From positions 16,506,703 to 16,570,702 of the forward strand of contig CM065690.1 in assembly GCA_017654935.2 (NCBI GenBank): a stretch of DNA of 64,000 nucleotides, read 5' to 3'. This document shows, in pieces, positions 21,960 through 35,524 of this stretch. Numbering within the stretch: position 1 is the first letter of the stretch; every line of letters begins with the position of its first letter. A program made the translations under genes and the position numbers. This DNA is from Phymorhynchus buccinoides (taxonomy: Eukaryota > Mollusca > Gastropoda > Neogastropoda > Raphitomidae). The notes beneath the pieces are model-generated. The model was not told the DNA's origin, ran no database searches, and saw nothing but the letters and a program-made list of their open reading frames with translations.

Positions 21960-24196
21960 AATAATAATAATAAAAGTAAAACAAACTTACAATTAATTAA
22001 CAGCAAACTGATGAAAATTGAGTAATGTTCACGTTGATAAGTTAGGCAAAGGTACCTATGCTATTTAACTCCACTACAATACATAACTAGATCTCAGGCC
22101 ATACATGTCATAGTCTGTGCAAAACGATTTGTTTTACTTTCTGTCAGATCTTATAAACTATCAGATCTACACTGATAGGTAAATCATTCTTAATACATCA
22201 ATAGCATTAGTGTAGACCCTGGAGCACGTTGAACATGTTCCACCATGGGCCCCTCCCATCAGGGTGGTGTGGCTGGGGGCCCCAATGCCATGGAGGACGA
22301 GGTGAGCGGCGAACTGGCCTCCCCGGCTTCGTCCAGAGGAGGTCCCGCAGGTGTCGTCAAAGGTTCGCTGCCAGGACAGATGAACCCCTCATGGTTGGGT
22401 GGATTCCGTCTTTCCCGTACAAACCATGGAAACTGGCGTGTGCAATGAAGGAAATGTTTTTTCTGACCAAACAGTTCTTTCTTCACCAAGGCATTGAACA
22501 ACTGTCTTTTCATATCCAACTCGGGATCTTTCACTGCGTGTGCGTGTGCGCGTGTGTGTGCGTGCGTGCGTGTGTGTATGTGCGTGTGTGTGTGTGTAAT
22601 GTTTGTTTGTTTTTGTTTGCTTGCTTGCTCGTGGCTATTCTCGTTAGTACTAGACATTGTTTAAGCACATTTCAATGAGTAGTAGCTCTTTATTCAGGGC
22701 ACAGCATCAATCACATGGCAACTGTCTTTTGGTGATATTAGATTAGAACCAAAAAAATAATAGTAAAGTGAATGAGAGCTGAAAAATGAACGATTTTGTA
22801 AAACAAAGAATAAATCATCCCACGGTCTAATCTTCTTTTTTTTCTGCTGTCCCATCAGCTGGGCCGTACAGTGGCGTTGGCCACAGCTTAATCTGTTTGT
22901 GTCATTTGTAATACCACGATGAAATTATGATTAGAAAACCTGTCCAGTAATGGTGAAAATTTGGTTTAGAAATTGTCATCATGTTAGTATATAAAATAGG
23001 TGTTCATGTAAAATAGGTTATGGTGCAAAGATAATTTTCATATTCTACTATGTGTTGGTGAAGCTGCGTTCAAAAATATGTCATTGCATAAAGGGTGTTT
23101 AAAAACAGTGCTAAATATGCAATATACTGTCATGTTTCTGTGTAGTCAACCTTCCATGTTCTGTTTTTTATCTGCATTTTGAATGTTATCGATGTGAATT
23201 TCTTTCATGAGGGCAGAAAGTGAAAAAGCTTGTAGGGTTATAATTCATGCCCTCAACAGAAATGACTTGCCTTGGTACAGTTAGATTTGAACAGGTCTCA
23301 CATTTTAATGTACATGTTCTTAGACATTTTGTCAGATTGTGTAACCATCCGTTTCTTCTGGAAATTGATTCATTATAAAGTGTATAAAGATATACATGGC
23401 AACACAAAAAATTGCAACCAACAAATTAATTTTTGTTAATCAAGGTATCATTTTGATTTTCCAGGCTTCTAAAGAAAATCCAATGCATGAAAATGTACCT
23501 CAGTTTGTTTTTTCCAAGATGCCTTGTAGATCTAACAAAAAAACCAGTTTCCATGGTAACTCATATTCTGCAAAAAATCTCTTTTTTGAAGTACAAAAAC
23601 ATTTTTTGTAATGAATACGAAAGCTCGCTATGAACAGAGTTGGGTTTCGGATGATTATGTTAAGTACAAAAACACTTTTGCAGAAAATTTTAATTGTTTG
23701 CAAACTGTCTGCATCCCAAAAATAATTATCGTTGTTGTCTTTGAAATAAATTAAGACAATACCAGTGTATATTTCCTGACGTTCGGAGCCCACAAAAGGT
23801 TGAAAATGAATGAACAGTTTGACTGGATAACGAACACATTGACATTGCGAAAGGGTTTTGTCCTCAGAAAAAGGGCACCATGGAAAGTTATTTTCTGAAG
23901 GACTAGAAAACCCTTCGGGAAATAAACTGTTGCAACCTTTTATGCAAAGAATTTTCTTTATCAACACACAAATATCAAAATTGATATACTTATTCATTAT
24001 CAGTTTTGAAAATTGCATGTTTGTTTCAGTCACATGTAAATGTGATGTAGTGATGTGAAATGTGTGCAGATTTTGTCCATGTTGTAAAATGGTTTTTTTG
24101 GAAAATGAATACCAGCTCAAACCCTCAGAACCCTTCCTCTCAAAGTTCCCATCACAATGTTATGTGGTTTTCAAACCGTTCCCTTCTTTTTCCTAG
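21960..24196. other. No gene recognised; short GT tract
   Basis: Low-GC DNA with a GT-rich stretch at 22535-22600. Open frames (for example 22229-22678) have no recognisable domains. An upstream exon of the receptor gene at 24197 could lie here or further upstream, but I cannot identify it. Confidence 0.5.
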
Positions 24197-27100
24197 ATGA
24201 CCGAGTGTCACAACAAGCAAGATGGGATACTAAAATTCGTAGAGACATTATTCTTGGCGAATTCATCATTACAGATATTTGCCCAGGGCTGGAGCATGTG
24301 CTGGGTCACCACAGCAAAGACACGACAGTTCTAATGTCCAATGCCTCAAGTTGCGAAAGTCATTTACTACCATACACTGGTCACCAGGGGTTAGTATACG
24401 GGGTGTGTGACCACGGCACACCGTTCTGCACGTTACATGTACAAGTACCTCAGGGTAGGCATGTGCTGGCGCGTGTCTTAAGACGGTCCCATCACTGTCC
24501 TGCCATGTCATGGAGAACTGTCGTGTTGAAAGACAAGAAGAGTTATTTCACTTTGGAATGCTATTTTCATGACCTGGAAGAAACTTTCGTCGATTCTGAC
24601 GTAAGCGAGATGTACATAGCACACATCAACAATCCTCTAACTGAGGTTTGCTTCAAGTCCAGAAAACATCATGGTTTTGTCGTGCAACGTATTTTGGAGC
24701 ATTCAGCTTACTTATTCACACCACATAGCAGGTCTTCGCTTGAAGTAATACAGATGAAGTTCAAAAGCCATTGGGGTGGTAAATATATGATGCATATCAT
24801 AAGCATTCAACAGATCAATGATAAAAATCCAAGGACAGTAATAAGCATAGCAAAACTCGACAACTTGAATAAATCTACCAAACACGTAAACCATATGTGT
24901 ATTACATGCCTGCCATCCACAAAAATGGTTTACTCTCCAAATATTCAAATCCATTTGGCTGGCCAGAGTTTCTACATCAAAGGTCTGAAGCTGCTGGTTT
25001 CCCTGCTGTCTTGCAGTCAACAACAGGCAGTCAGACTACCTACTGGTTTGTTCAACTGCTCTGCTCCCTGCTACTCTGAGCTCCAGCCTCACCTGCACTG
25101 TAACCAGTGGGTGCAGTGTGAAGACAGTCAGGATGAAACGCAGCACTGTCCCTTCAGCAGTAGCCAGTGTGAGGGACTGGTTGCCTCACACAACAAGTGC
25201 TACAGACTACGTATCTTAAACTCCTATGGGGTGACGGCACCATTTTACGACCACGAATGCCAAAGCGTTGGTGAAAAGATTGGGAATGTAAAAACGAGTT
25301 CAGAAAAGTTGGATTTTCAACGTGTGTTGTCCTATTTTAGTGGATTCCATGCAGCAATAGGTTTCAGGTCAGGTTGGCATAGTACACCCTTTTTATACAG
25401 CAAATTTCGATCGTGGTACGACAGTACTTTGATCTATAATATGAACCACTTTCATCATTACGTTGTTGACTATGTTCCTTCAAGAGTTTTTCCAGGAATG
25501 ACTGTAACACATTATGGTATTAGGATTAGTCGCTTTATGTTTAGCCGTTTGATCATCTGTGAATCAATATTCACACCATACACCGCCGTTGGAGCACCTG
25601 TAATACGGATTCACACAGGTCCCTCTAATTACGCTTACTTACAGACACGTCAACATCTCTTTCTGTGCATTGCTGGATTCTTTACACACACGTTTCTGGT
25701 AGAAGACACTGAAATTGTATACATACAAAGGGATAATGTTAGACGTCTTTGGTCGATGAACAGTACTAGTGAACGGTTTGGAGGTATGCTTCTCGGCGAC
25801 GAAGTACAGTTTCCCTACTTTCCCTTCCGTTGTGATGACAAGATATCCGCAATACATCACACATTACTGTGTGACTTCAGGGAAGATTGTCCCGACGGGA
25901 GTGATGAATCATTCTGTGAATTGTCCTGTAACGGTGGTTTTCTCTGCTCTAACGGTCAATCCATAAACCTCAGTCAAAGGTGTAACCAGTTCACAGATTG
26001 TGTGGACGATTCAGATGAGGTCGGGTGTTCTAGTGATGCCAGCTTCTATGCTTCTATTAAAGAGGCAAACATGAAGCATCAGTTCTACATTAATCTGGAT
26101 GGAACAGGTTACTTCACTCAACAGCCGATGACATCAAACCACTCCTGTCCTGTTAGTCATTACCGTTGTTCATCAGAGTGGTTTTACTGTCTGCCTGTCT
26201 ACACCAGGTGCAACGGATTCTCTGACTGTGTCTATGGAGAGGATGAGCACAAATGTGAGAGGGTCCATTGCTCTGGCTTCTACCAATGTAAATCTTCCTC
26301 AATCTGTGTGCATGGGAATCATCTGTGTGACGGCTGGGGGTGGTCACGAATCTTTATAGTGCCACAGCGTGATGATGAACTGCTGTGTGGCAGGAGCTGC
26401 CCTGAAGGGTGTCAGTGTCAAGGTCATGCCTTTCTCTGTTTCAGACCTTTCCTTCCTGACCGATTACTTCAGTTGCGAAATGTGGATGCAACAGGTTCCA
26501 ATATGTCAATGGCTGATTTCCATAATGTGTTAAACAGAAATACCTGGCTGGTTGTTTTGATCTTATCCCAGTGTAATATTTATAATATTTCACATGCTGA
26601 CCTTGTAAACCTAAAACACCTGGATCTTTCTCATAACCTAGTCCAAATATTAGATTTGGATATTTTCCGTAAAGTGCCGAATATAAGAAGCCTCCACATA
26701 CAAAATAACCCTCTCAATCAATTACTAAACCAACGAATACATCATATTGAGATTTATTCGTTAACTCAAATGGATATTTCTCACACCCCTACACATCAAT
26801 ATTCTTGGTGATAATGTGTCTGTTTATTTATATGACATTAAGATGTTGAACATTTCATTTTGCAATATTGAAACAATTGGTCAGGTGGGTTTACAAAACA
26901 TGCCTAAAATTGAGCAACTGGATTTAAGAAGGAATATAGTTGCTAAATTTCCACACAATATATTGTCACGTGTAGGAAATATAAAAAGTATATTTTCATC
27001 GAACTATAGACTTTGCTGTGAATATATGCTTCCTAAGAGTTCTGGTAAAGTTCAATGTGTGGCTCCTTTCGTTTCACTGCGATCTTGCCATCTTGCAATA

Positions 27101-28052
27101 CACTGTTGCCAACTGATTTGTGCAAAGCATTATACTGGTTGTCTGGACTATCTGCTATTATAGGACATGTGATCAGCTTTATGGGATCTTCGTCAGTCCA
27201 GCATCTGACTGGAAATGACTTCATGATGGCTATTGCTCAAGTGCACGTTGCTGATATCATTATGGGGTGTCATATCAACATTATTGCCTCAGCAGATCAC
27301 TTTTTTCGTGGACACTTTATGCAGGTTGAATCAATGTGGATCAACAGTGTTTATTGCAAACTGGCTGGCTTTCTTTTCTTGTTGTCCATCACTATTTGCC
27401 CCATGACAGTTTGGTACATCAGCTTACATCAGATTATTGCCTTTTGTTCCTCAGTTGATGTACGGAGATTCAGTAAACTTTTGACACCAGTTGTATGCAT
27501 ATTGATATGGGTACTGGGTATACTGTTAGCAGTTGTTCCTTTTCTTCCTGGACTTTCACACTGGGGACTCCAGAGCCAGTCAGGTCTGTGTCGTTTGACA
27601 TTGATCAATCACTCAAAGCAAATATTTAACTGGTTCACAATTATTGTTACTGTCAATTTCGTTCTGTGTTTGATGATTGTTGTTCTTCAGTGCACTCTTC
27701 CATTGTGTGATGTCGAACACCAAAGTACAGAATAGTACTTAAACCCACACACAAATTGATACACACCTCAGTACATATGGTGAGAAAACTTGCTGTCACG
27801 AACGCTGTTTGTTGGCTGACATTCGGAGTGATTAGATACACCAGTTCAAGTGGTGTTGCAGAGCTCAGCAAGATTCATGGAGACAACTGGTTATATTCAT
27901 GTTACCGCATGAATTCTGCACCACTTAACCCTTTGCTATGTCTGTGGGCTGCGTGTACACAGAGGCAGAATCAGCAACAAGAACTGAAAATATTGCACAT
28001 GTTGAAATCTCGTGCCAAGACAAGAAAAAAAACAATTCAGAAAATAAGTTGA
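24197..28052 (+). pseudogene. GRL101-like LDLa/LRR G-protein coupled receptor, frameshifted
   Basis: Very large exon after a good acceptor (TTTTTCCTAG ending at 24196). Order: N-terminal region of unclear fold; degenerate LDLa (about 25045-25152); C-type lectin-like domain (25166-25566, starting CEGLVASHNKCYRL and ending LIICE); four LDLa modules (25822-25920 with DCPDGSDE, 25924-26031, 26143-26255, 26266-26385); LRR N-terminal cap (CPEGCQCQGHAFLC) and LRRs (26451-26990); cysteine hinge; seven-helix region (about 27110-28000). This matches the relaxin-receptor/GRL101 receptor class, a plasma-membrane receptor. Frame changes near 26811, 27060 and 27735 break the protein. Helix motifs are also altered: GN to GH in helix 1, DR to HQ after helix 3, Pro to Thr in the CWxP motif of helix 6, and NPxxY to NPLLC in helix 7. 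Probably a pseudogene; individual frameshifts could be sequence errors. Confidence 0.78.
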
Positions 28053-28650
28053 ACATACACAGAAAAACAATAGTTCTCTTATTGCAATACTATTCCACAG
28101 CAATTCATTTGCACAGTATTTCAAACGTTGTTTGGTGATCAATGATTAAGCATTCGCCCTAACAATTAATGGTACATGTTCATTGTAAAACTTGTTGATG
28201 ACTGTTTGAAGCTTAGCCAACACTTTCGTCAATTTGGTCATCATCACAGATTGATGATGTGGGAGCATAATGTTTCGATTGTTTCACATGTGACCGAAAA
28301 AGCCAAGGGGCCACCAGAACTCATGACTATTGCATAATTGTCCCCATAGGGTGTAAGGAGCTCAGGGTCAAAACACTTAATAGGGTGAAGCTTCTTCTCT
28401 GAAGAATCTCTGTTGTCCAGCATTCCCTAGAGTTTCTTTACATTTCATGTGTCTTTAAGTACATACAACATTTTCTTGTACTTTCATCTCTTCAGTGTTC
28501 TTGTACATGTCACCCCTGAGCAGATTCCAGTCTTTCGTTTTACCTCACGTGTCCATTCTCATTCTTCCAACTCGGTTTTTCTTTCTTCTCGTATCAATCA
28601 TTGTTAAGATCTTCTGGGCATCTTCTTGATAACATTTATTATTTTCATGA

Positions 28651-28685
<35 letters not shown>

Positions 28686-28985
28686 TTATTCTTCTCTGGC
28701 TAAAACATCGACATACCGTAATCGGGTCCTGACAGTAGTTGTGTACTTTTTTAGGGACGGGAAGCTTTCTGTATTTGTTCGTGGGACTGTCTTACCCACC
28801 CCAAGTCTCGTTGTCTCCACGTTGACATAAACGAAAGCCAGTTTCTAAGGTAAGGACCCCAAATGTCCGGACGCAAAATAAATATGTCAAAAGCTTCAAA
28901 ATAACAAATGCAACACAAATTTCAAAGACTACACTGAACAGAGAATACCATTTTCTATATTCCTGCTAATTTTGGTCTCATAATC
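28053..28985. other. No gene recognised
   Basis: AT-rich intergenic sequence with an (ATT)n tract at about 28650-28686. No protein similarity seen on either strand. Confidence 0.5.
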
Positions 28986-29039
28986 TCCAAAAAAAGCAAA
29001 GGTTATTCGACTTTTCAAAAACAACCTAAGCAGTCCGAA

Positions 29040-29830
29040 CCTCAGACATCCCACAATCACACACAATCACACACACCACAAACACACACACACACACACA
29101 ACACTAGACACACCACACACATCACACCACATACACACACACACACACAACACAAACACCCGACAACACACACCAAACACAACACGACCACCACACGCAC
29201 ACACACACGAACGCCATCGTCACACTGCACACGCAACGCACACACAAACACACGACGCAAACAGCGCACACGCACAGCGCAACACGCGCACAGCACACGG
29301 CACGCCCCGCACGGCACACCACACGACACACACACACCACACACACACACACAGTACAATGTACACTTAGGCTATCCCTGAAAGGTTGACCAGAATGTTC
29401 ATCGTCGTTTCTCGGTGACAATCGGCAGTTTTTGTTTCGCACGTCGCTGGTATAAATACACTGGTCTTAGTTTTTTAAAATGTTGCGAGTCGGCAGTACT
29501 GCCCACATGCATCTGTATTTAGGCTACACACGTAACACACACAACACAACACACACCCCAAGACCACACCCACACACACACACACAACACAGAAAACCCC
29601 ACACACACACAACACTCAGACGCGCGCCACACACGAGAGCCGCGCGCCCAACGGCACACACGCACGCAACCACGCACACGACGCCCAACAAGCACACGGC
29701 AAACTGCTCACGCACGCCTGCGCGCGCGCGCACAACCACACACATGGCGCATCAACGCACACGCAACACTCACAACACCCACGCCCGCAGTACACGACAC
29801 AACACACACACACCACATCACGACACAGCG
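29040..29830. repeat. Cryptic CA-rich low-complexity DNA, two blocks
   Basis: Two CA-rich blocks (29050-29360, 29530-29825) with many C/G interruptions, separated by about 170 unique bases. Not a clean dinucleotide repeat; the long open frames here are composition artefacts. Confidence 0.85.
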
Positions 29831-29899
29831 TTTTGTAAAGTTCGCCCCTCAAGCTTGATGCAGGAATCGAAACTTGTCTTTAATCCTTTTCTCTTTCCA

Positions 29900-30189
29900 A
29901 GGCACTAAGTCTGTGACAACCCAAAAAAAAAAAAATAAAAAACAGAAACAGACAAGAATCTATGGAAAAATGAAATAAACATTCGTAAAGAAAAAGAAAT
30001 CACAGATTTGTCAAATAAGATTATAAATCCCAAGATGATCCATATCCTGACTGATGCAAGATTGTCAACAAGAATAGCTGATAATAAGGGGAAACCATCC
30101 CTAGGGCATTGCTCGCTGAGCAACAAGAGTAATATTTTTTTCCTTTGATTCAACAGAACTTGTTTAATTTGGGCGTGGTGTGTGGTGTG

Positions 30190-30220
<31 letters not shown>

Positions 30221-30613
30221 ATGTGTGGTGTGTAGTGTGTGTGTGCGTGTGTGCGCGCGTGGGCGTGTTGCGTGCGCAATGTGCCGTGCGTACGTGTGGT
30301 GCGTGTTTGTGTGGTGTGTGTTTTTCCTGATTTTATAACCTTTGTTAAAGCAATCAAGAGGAAAGATAATTCTTCCTTTTTTTCGTCTCCATACTCTCGA
30401 TGATGAGTCCCACTACTATCAGCAATTTCTGTAGCAAACGTTTCATTTTATTATTTGCTTTTTGTAAATATATTGATGTTTTTCATGATTCTCTCTCTGG
30501 TTATCTGCTCTGTCTCTGTCTCTCTGTCTGTCTGTCTCTTTACTCTCTCTCGCTCTGTGTGTCTCTCTCTCTCTCTCTTCTTTCTCTCTCTTTCTTTCCC
30601 TCTCTATCTCTCT

Positions 30614-30653
<40 letters not shown>

Positions 30654-30759
30654 GCTCTCTCTCCTCTCTCCGCTCTCTCTCTCTCCTGAGTCTCTCTTGG
30701 CCTAAAATATTTTTCATTGAAAATAAAGTTTAACGTTTTCAAGTTTTCAAATTTCTCCC

Positions 30760-30795
<36 letters not shown>

Positions 30796-31480
30796 CTCTC
30801 GCTCTCTCGCTCTCTCTCTCCTCCTCTCTCTCCTCTTCTCCTCTCGTCACCCCTCTTTTTATTAGAAAGAAGACTACATCAAATTTGGGGATTTCTTCTT
30901 TTTTTCTTTTTCTTTTTATTATTCAACTACATATATAATTATGCCAATGACATATTGAAAGGACTCGCTTTTCCTATATTCTGAAATAAAGATCTATCGT
31001 ATAACTTTATCGATCTCTCTCTCCTCTCTCTCATCTTCTCTCTCGCTCTCTCCTGCTCTTCTTCTCGTCTCTCGTCTAGCTCTCTCTCCTCGTCTCTCTA
31101 TCTCTCTCTCTCTCCCTCTTCTCTCTTCTGCTTCTCTGCTCTTCTCCTCTCTCTCTACTCTGGTTGTTATAATGGTTTTTATTGCTCAAAAGAAACATCG
31201 ACAACAACGACAACGACATAGCACTGAACAGCAGCAACAGAGCAAAAACTTATGACGTGCTCAGTTCAAAATTAATTACACAACATAAACATTGGCGAAA
31301 TTATACCAGTTTACAATAATTAAATAGCATTCGCTGCTTCTCTATTCTAGCTCTCGACCTATCGCTTATCTCGCGCTCTCTCTCTCGCTTCTTATTCTAG
31401 CAGCTCTCTCTCTCGCTACATATTACTTCTCTCTCTCCTCTCTCTCTAGTCCCCCACTCTCTCTCTCTCATCTATCTTCT
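29900..31480. repeat. GT and CT microsatellite cluster
   Basis: GT-rich block at 30176-30325, then CT tracts at 30490-30690, 30760-30850, 31012-31160 and 31370-31470, separated by AT-rich unique sequence. No gene seen. Confidence 0.9.
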
Positions 31481-31789
31481 CCAAACTGTGGTCGTTATCT
31501 TTGGTGCTGCTGGAATATACATCAGTGGAAGGAAAACAACACCAAAGGGAAGCAGCACATTGATGAGATAACAGTTAATTATAACAACGTGGAAAGCATC
31601 GGAAGGAATGGCGCAGGAAGTGTAGGAGTGCAGAGGTAAGGGAGGAGGAAATAGAAAGGAAGTGGGTATAATAACTTAACGGTGTGGGTGATCTTCGCGC
31701 ACTCGTAGTGCAGCAGCCTCATTACCTACGGACTGATGTCATTCTTGGGGAAGAAGTGCTATGCTCTGGGGCAACATCACGATTTGTTT

Positions 31790-32220
31790 TGGTATTTTGG
31801 TATATTCTAGTCACAGACTTACCTCTGTGAAATTCGAGCTGCTCTCCCCCGGAGAGCGCGTCATCGCAAGTGCAGCGCCTACCCAAATTGTGGGTGGGTT
31901 TTTTTGGGGGGGGCACAGGGTGAAGATGGGGTGTGGGCACACTTGGAAAACCCAGCTATCAATTAGGCCATACCAGGCAGCGGGATTTATCACTGCTCTT
32001 ACCGACTTTCAACTGCCGTGGGGATTTTTACGTGCGTAAAGCGCACTGGTCAGACTAGCTTTTAAGTCCCCATCGGAAGGACTCGACGTTTAGTTCGTTT
32101 TTTCTTGTTGAACTAGAAAGAAAGGGCGAGGCAGGCCGGGATTTGAACACGGGTCACTCACACTGCAGTCACACATTACATTCGGCAGGGCGAAAAGTCT
32201 TAACAACTCTGCCCACCTTT
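31790..32220 (-). mobile_element. tRNA-derived SINE-like element
   Basis: On the minus strand the 32215-32120 end carries A-box-like (GTTGTTAAGAC) and B-box-like (GTTCAAATCCC) pol III promoter elements. The body contains a CTGTGAAATTCG...CTCTCCCCCGGAGAG block seen again at 62470 and in part at 52040, and a GTGCGTAAAGCGC region. It fits a tRNA-headed SINE family; not a functional tRNA. Confidence 0.7.
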
Positions 32221-32690
32221 CACCTTTTAGGGCTTCTTTAAAATGGTTTCAGATTTCCCCTAACTAGCCATTGTATTTCATCAGTTACGAACGGAAACAC
32301 GTTCCTTACTCTGTTTTCATCAAGAAAAACGCCTAAGGACCCCAGTACGTCATACTGCCTTTAAGCACCTAACTAAATAGTTGGGCCCAGGATGGTGTCT
32401 TCGGCTGCGAGACAATTTGTATATTGGTTTTTTTTTTAGAGAAGAAAAAAACACCACCAGGAGAATGGACAATTAAGGAAGAAAGATAGTAGATGACGGT
32501 AGTGAAGGAGAAAGGCTCCTCCGAACTAAAGAGATTGGAGGTTGAACACAAGCACAAGAGCTTCACAGAAAGACGGGGAACTATGTGTGCAAAAGAGCCC
32601 CAAGGGTGGCATAAGATTATGAAATAATTAGGTATCAGTTTGCAGGTGCAAAAAATAAGTTTGGTTCCATGGATGACTGGCAGTACATCA
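32221..32690. other. No gene; fragment of dispersed repeat
   Basis: Contains a partial copy (about 32445-32535) of the GGAGAATGG-type repeat also present at 53.2-53.6 and 61.7 kb. Nothing else recognised. Confidence 0.5.
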
Positions 32691-33190
32691 NNNNNNNNNN
32701 NNNNNNNNNNNNNNNNNNNNNNNNNNNNNNNNNNNNNNNNNNNNNNNNNNNNNNNNNNNNNNNNNNNNNNNNNNNNNNNNNNNNNNNNNNNNNNNNNNNN
32801 NNNNNNNNNNNNNNNNNNNNNNNNNNNNNNNNNNNNNNNNNNNNNNNNNNNNNNNNNNNNNNNNNNNNNNNNNNNNNNNNNNNNNNNNNNNNNNNNNNNN
32901 NNNNNNNNNNNNNNNNNNNNNNNNNNNNNNNNNNNNNNNNNNNNNNNNNNNNNNNNNNNNNNNNNNNNNNNNNNNNNNNNNNNNNNNNNNNNNNNNNNNN
33001 NNNNNNNNNNNNNNNNNNNNNNNNNNNNNNNNNNNNNNNNNNNNNNNNNNNNNNNNNNNNNNNNNNNNNNNNNNNNNNNNNNNNNNNNNNNNNNNNNNNN
33101 NNNNNNNNNNNNNNNNNNNNNNNNNNNNNNNNNNNNNNNNNNNNNNNNNNNNNNNNNNNNNNNNNNNNNNNNNNNNNNNNNNNNNNNNNN
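32691..33190. other. Assembly gap, 500 N
   Basis: Exactly 500 N. Open frames reported across it are artefacts. Confidence 1.
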
Positions 33191-35020
33191 TCCTAGTCGT
33201 TGTTTATTCTTGATCTTTTTTTAAATCCTCTTATTCATGAAAAGTGAAGGAAGTGTTATAAAAAGTAGAAACTTTCAACGATCGAATGGGTGTCAACAAC
33301 AAACATGCAGCGCAATAGAAAATAACGGCATGATGAAAGCCCTTTGGTTTCCTCATTACAAGGAGATATGGCTCATAACATTCTTTATCTAGAAATGATT
33401 AACCCTTTAGATGAAAACAATAACAAACGCAATAGCAAAGAAAACGATTGAAAACGCCTTTGATATTCCATAGAATGAGTGGGGTTAAACCCAATCCATA
33501 GCATCAGCAGGTGATATGATGTTCTAAAGATGAGTAAAACTTGATGGTATGGTTGTCAATGTGAAATAATAATAATTATTATTTTATTTTTTTAGCGCGA
33601 AAACCATTGAAAATGCTCTATGCACTTCACAACGACAAGACAGAAAAGTGACATAAAGAGTTGAAATAAAATCAGGTCATCAAAATGATCAAACACCACA
33701 CAAAGAGAAGCACATGTTGGTTTGGGATATTCACGTTTTCAGTGTGAGCATTTTGTTTCCTTCACATACACATTGAAACACTGCTGGGATGTCCCATGAT
33801 GAATTTAAACTCACAATGCAAACAATCAACAGGTTCACTTTTACATTATAAGACCCCTTTCCCCAAACAATACTGCTTCAAACAACGCATATGATGGCAC
33901 GCACATGAACAAGCTTTCCCTCCCCCATGGCAAGAATAACCGACTTGGTCCCCATTACCCTTTTACCTAAAACAAATCTTGCAAGCAAATGTGCACGCAG
34001 TAACTTTTAAATTAAAAAAACACCCTACCAATCTTTCAAGCAATCCACCTTTCGACCAAAAAATCTTTCCACCTAATGTTGCCTTACCTTTGTCCGATAC
34101 ATATTTCCAGCAAACCTTTTCAAAGGGCTATTGTAAACACTGACAAAACTGAATCTCGAAGGTCACAGACAGCGCTTTATAACCTCAGTAAGGCAGGGTA
34201 CTCTCACACCAGAGTCCCTTTGGAGCTATACAGGTTATGCCCCTTTTTTCTTTTATTAAAGAAAGGGCTATCAGTGGCGATCTCCCTCCGTCCTTAAGTT
34301 GGCAGCAGGAGACTTATTGCATCAAGTGCTAATCATGACTAAAATACTACATTTCGTAGACTTGCAGCGCACAAATTCCCCACATTTAAAGTTCCTTTAA
34401 CAGAGGCACAAATTAATATTCTTTTCATCGATTGGTGGCTAGCGAAAGAAACCAAGACCTTACAAGTGGCATACCACTGTGAAGCAATGTAAGCCTAATG
34501 GATCAAAACTTTACATTTGCTTATGCTGGTGATGAGTGTTCACAAAAGGCATGAACTAAACAGAGTCGAAACCGGGTGCTGTGAGCCTATATCTAGACCA
34601 TGATTTCATGTGAATTGCTGAGCGTTTTCCCTCTGAAAGATCCCTCGGCCCCAAAAATCCAAAGCAAGGTACCTGAACTCCGGCTTCTCCTATACGAACT
34701 AACAGAAAGATGCCTGCATCAAAGTCAAACCCAAATTCTTCAATCTATTTGTCTTCATGGCTGTTCCGTACACATTTCTTTAATCAGGAAATTTGTGTAG
34801 TGCATCATCTCGCACCTCTATCCGCTTATCGGCAAAGTTGTACTTTAGACACCCCCCCCTTCATGTTTCCCGATTCTCAATCTCAAAGTCTGTTTCTTCC
34901 AGACAATAATGACAATAACCCAAGGCTGATCCTAACCCTATCTCTTTCCGGAGAACGGCGAAACGTTTCTGTTGCTTCTCGGTGAACACTTTCGAAGCGA
35001 AAATTTTGATGTAGGGGCGT
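33191..35020. other. No gene recognised
   Basis: AT-rich intergenic DNA. An AATAATTATTATT tract with a short hairpin-like repeat lies at about 33565-33640. No conserved coding found. Confidence 0.5.
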
Positions 35021-35029
35021 CTAAATTAC

Positions 35030-35490
35030 GACTTGGTTAGTTAGTTAGTTAGTCTGTTAAAGTCCCGTCAACACTGAGCTATGGTTATCTCATGACTGTC
35101 ACAAGGTAAAGGTTCGATCCACGTATAACAAAACACAAATGATTCTTAACAACGTCCAAAAACCTGAAAACAACCAAACAAAGTACCCACCAGTACAATT
35201 CACGACATGGCATCTCAATCATTGTACCCCATAGCTCCTCATTTCACACAGTGCTGAAAACGTTGAGACACTCCACCCTACTCTACGTATCGGATCCAGG
35301 TTATAAAAAAACAGTAAAAAAGGATAACAAACACATCCTAGTAAAAAATATATATATATAAAAAAGGCCTGAAGGGCCAATATGCAATGCAGAATGGGCA
35401 ACATGTTCCCATACTTCAATTGAGGCAGGTCTCACGCGTGAAAGCCAGTGAAACAATATGTTAAAAATAAACTGGCATGTCATAGATTGA
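35030..35490. repeat. Dispersed repeat R1, copy 1
   Basis: About 450 bp matching 61316-61735 over most of its length: GTCCCGTCAACA at the start, GGAAACGTTGAG-like and TATCGGATCCA in the middle, ACTGGCATGTCATA at the end. Non-coding and not assigned to a known class. Confidence 0.75.
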
Positions 35491-35524
35491 GAAATGAGGA
35501 TGGTGAGAATGAATAATGGGGATG

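Noticed and set aside
22229..22678. 149-codon frame that might be an upstream receptor exon
   Set aside because: No recognisable motif, runs into a GT tract, and has no clear splice signals joining it to 24197.
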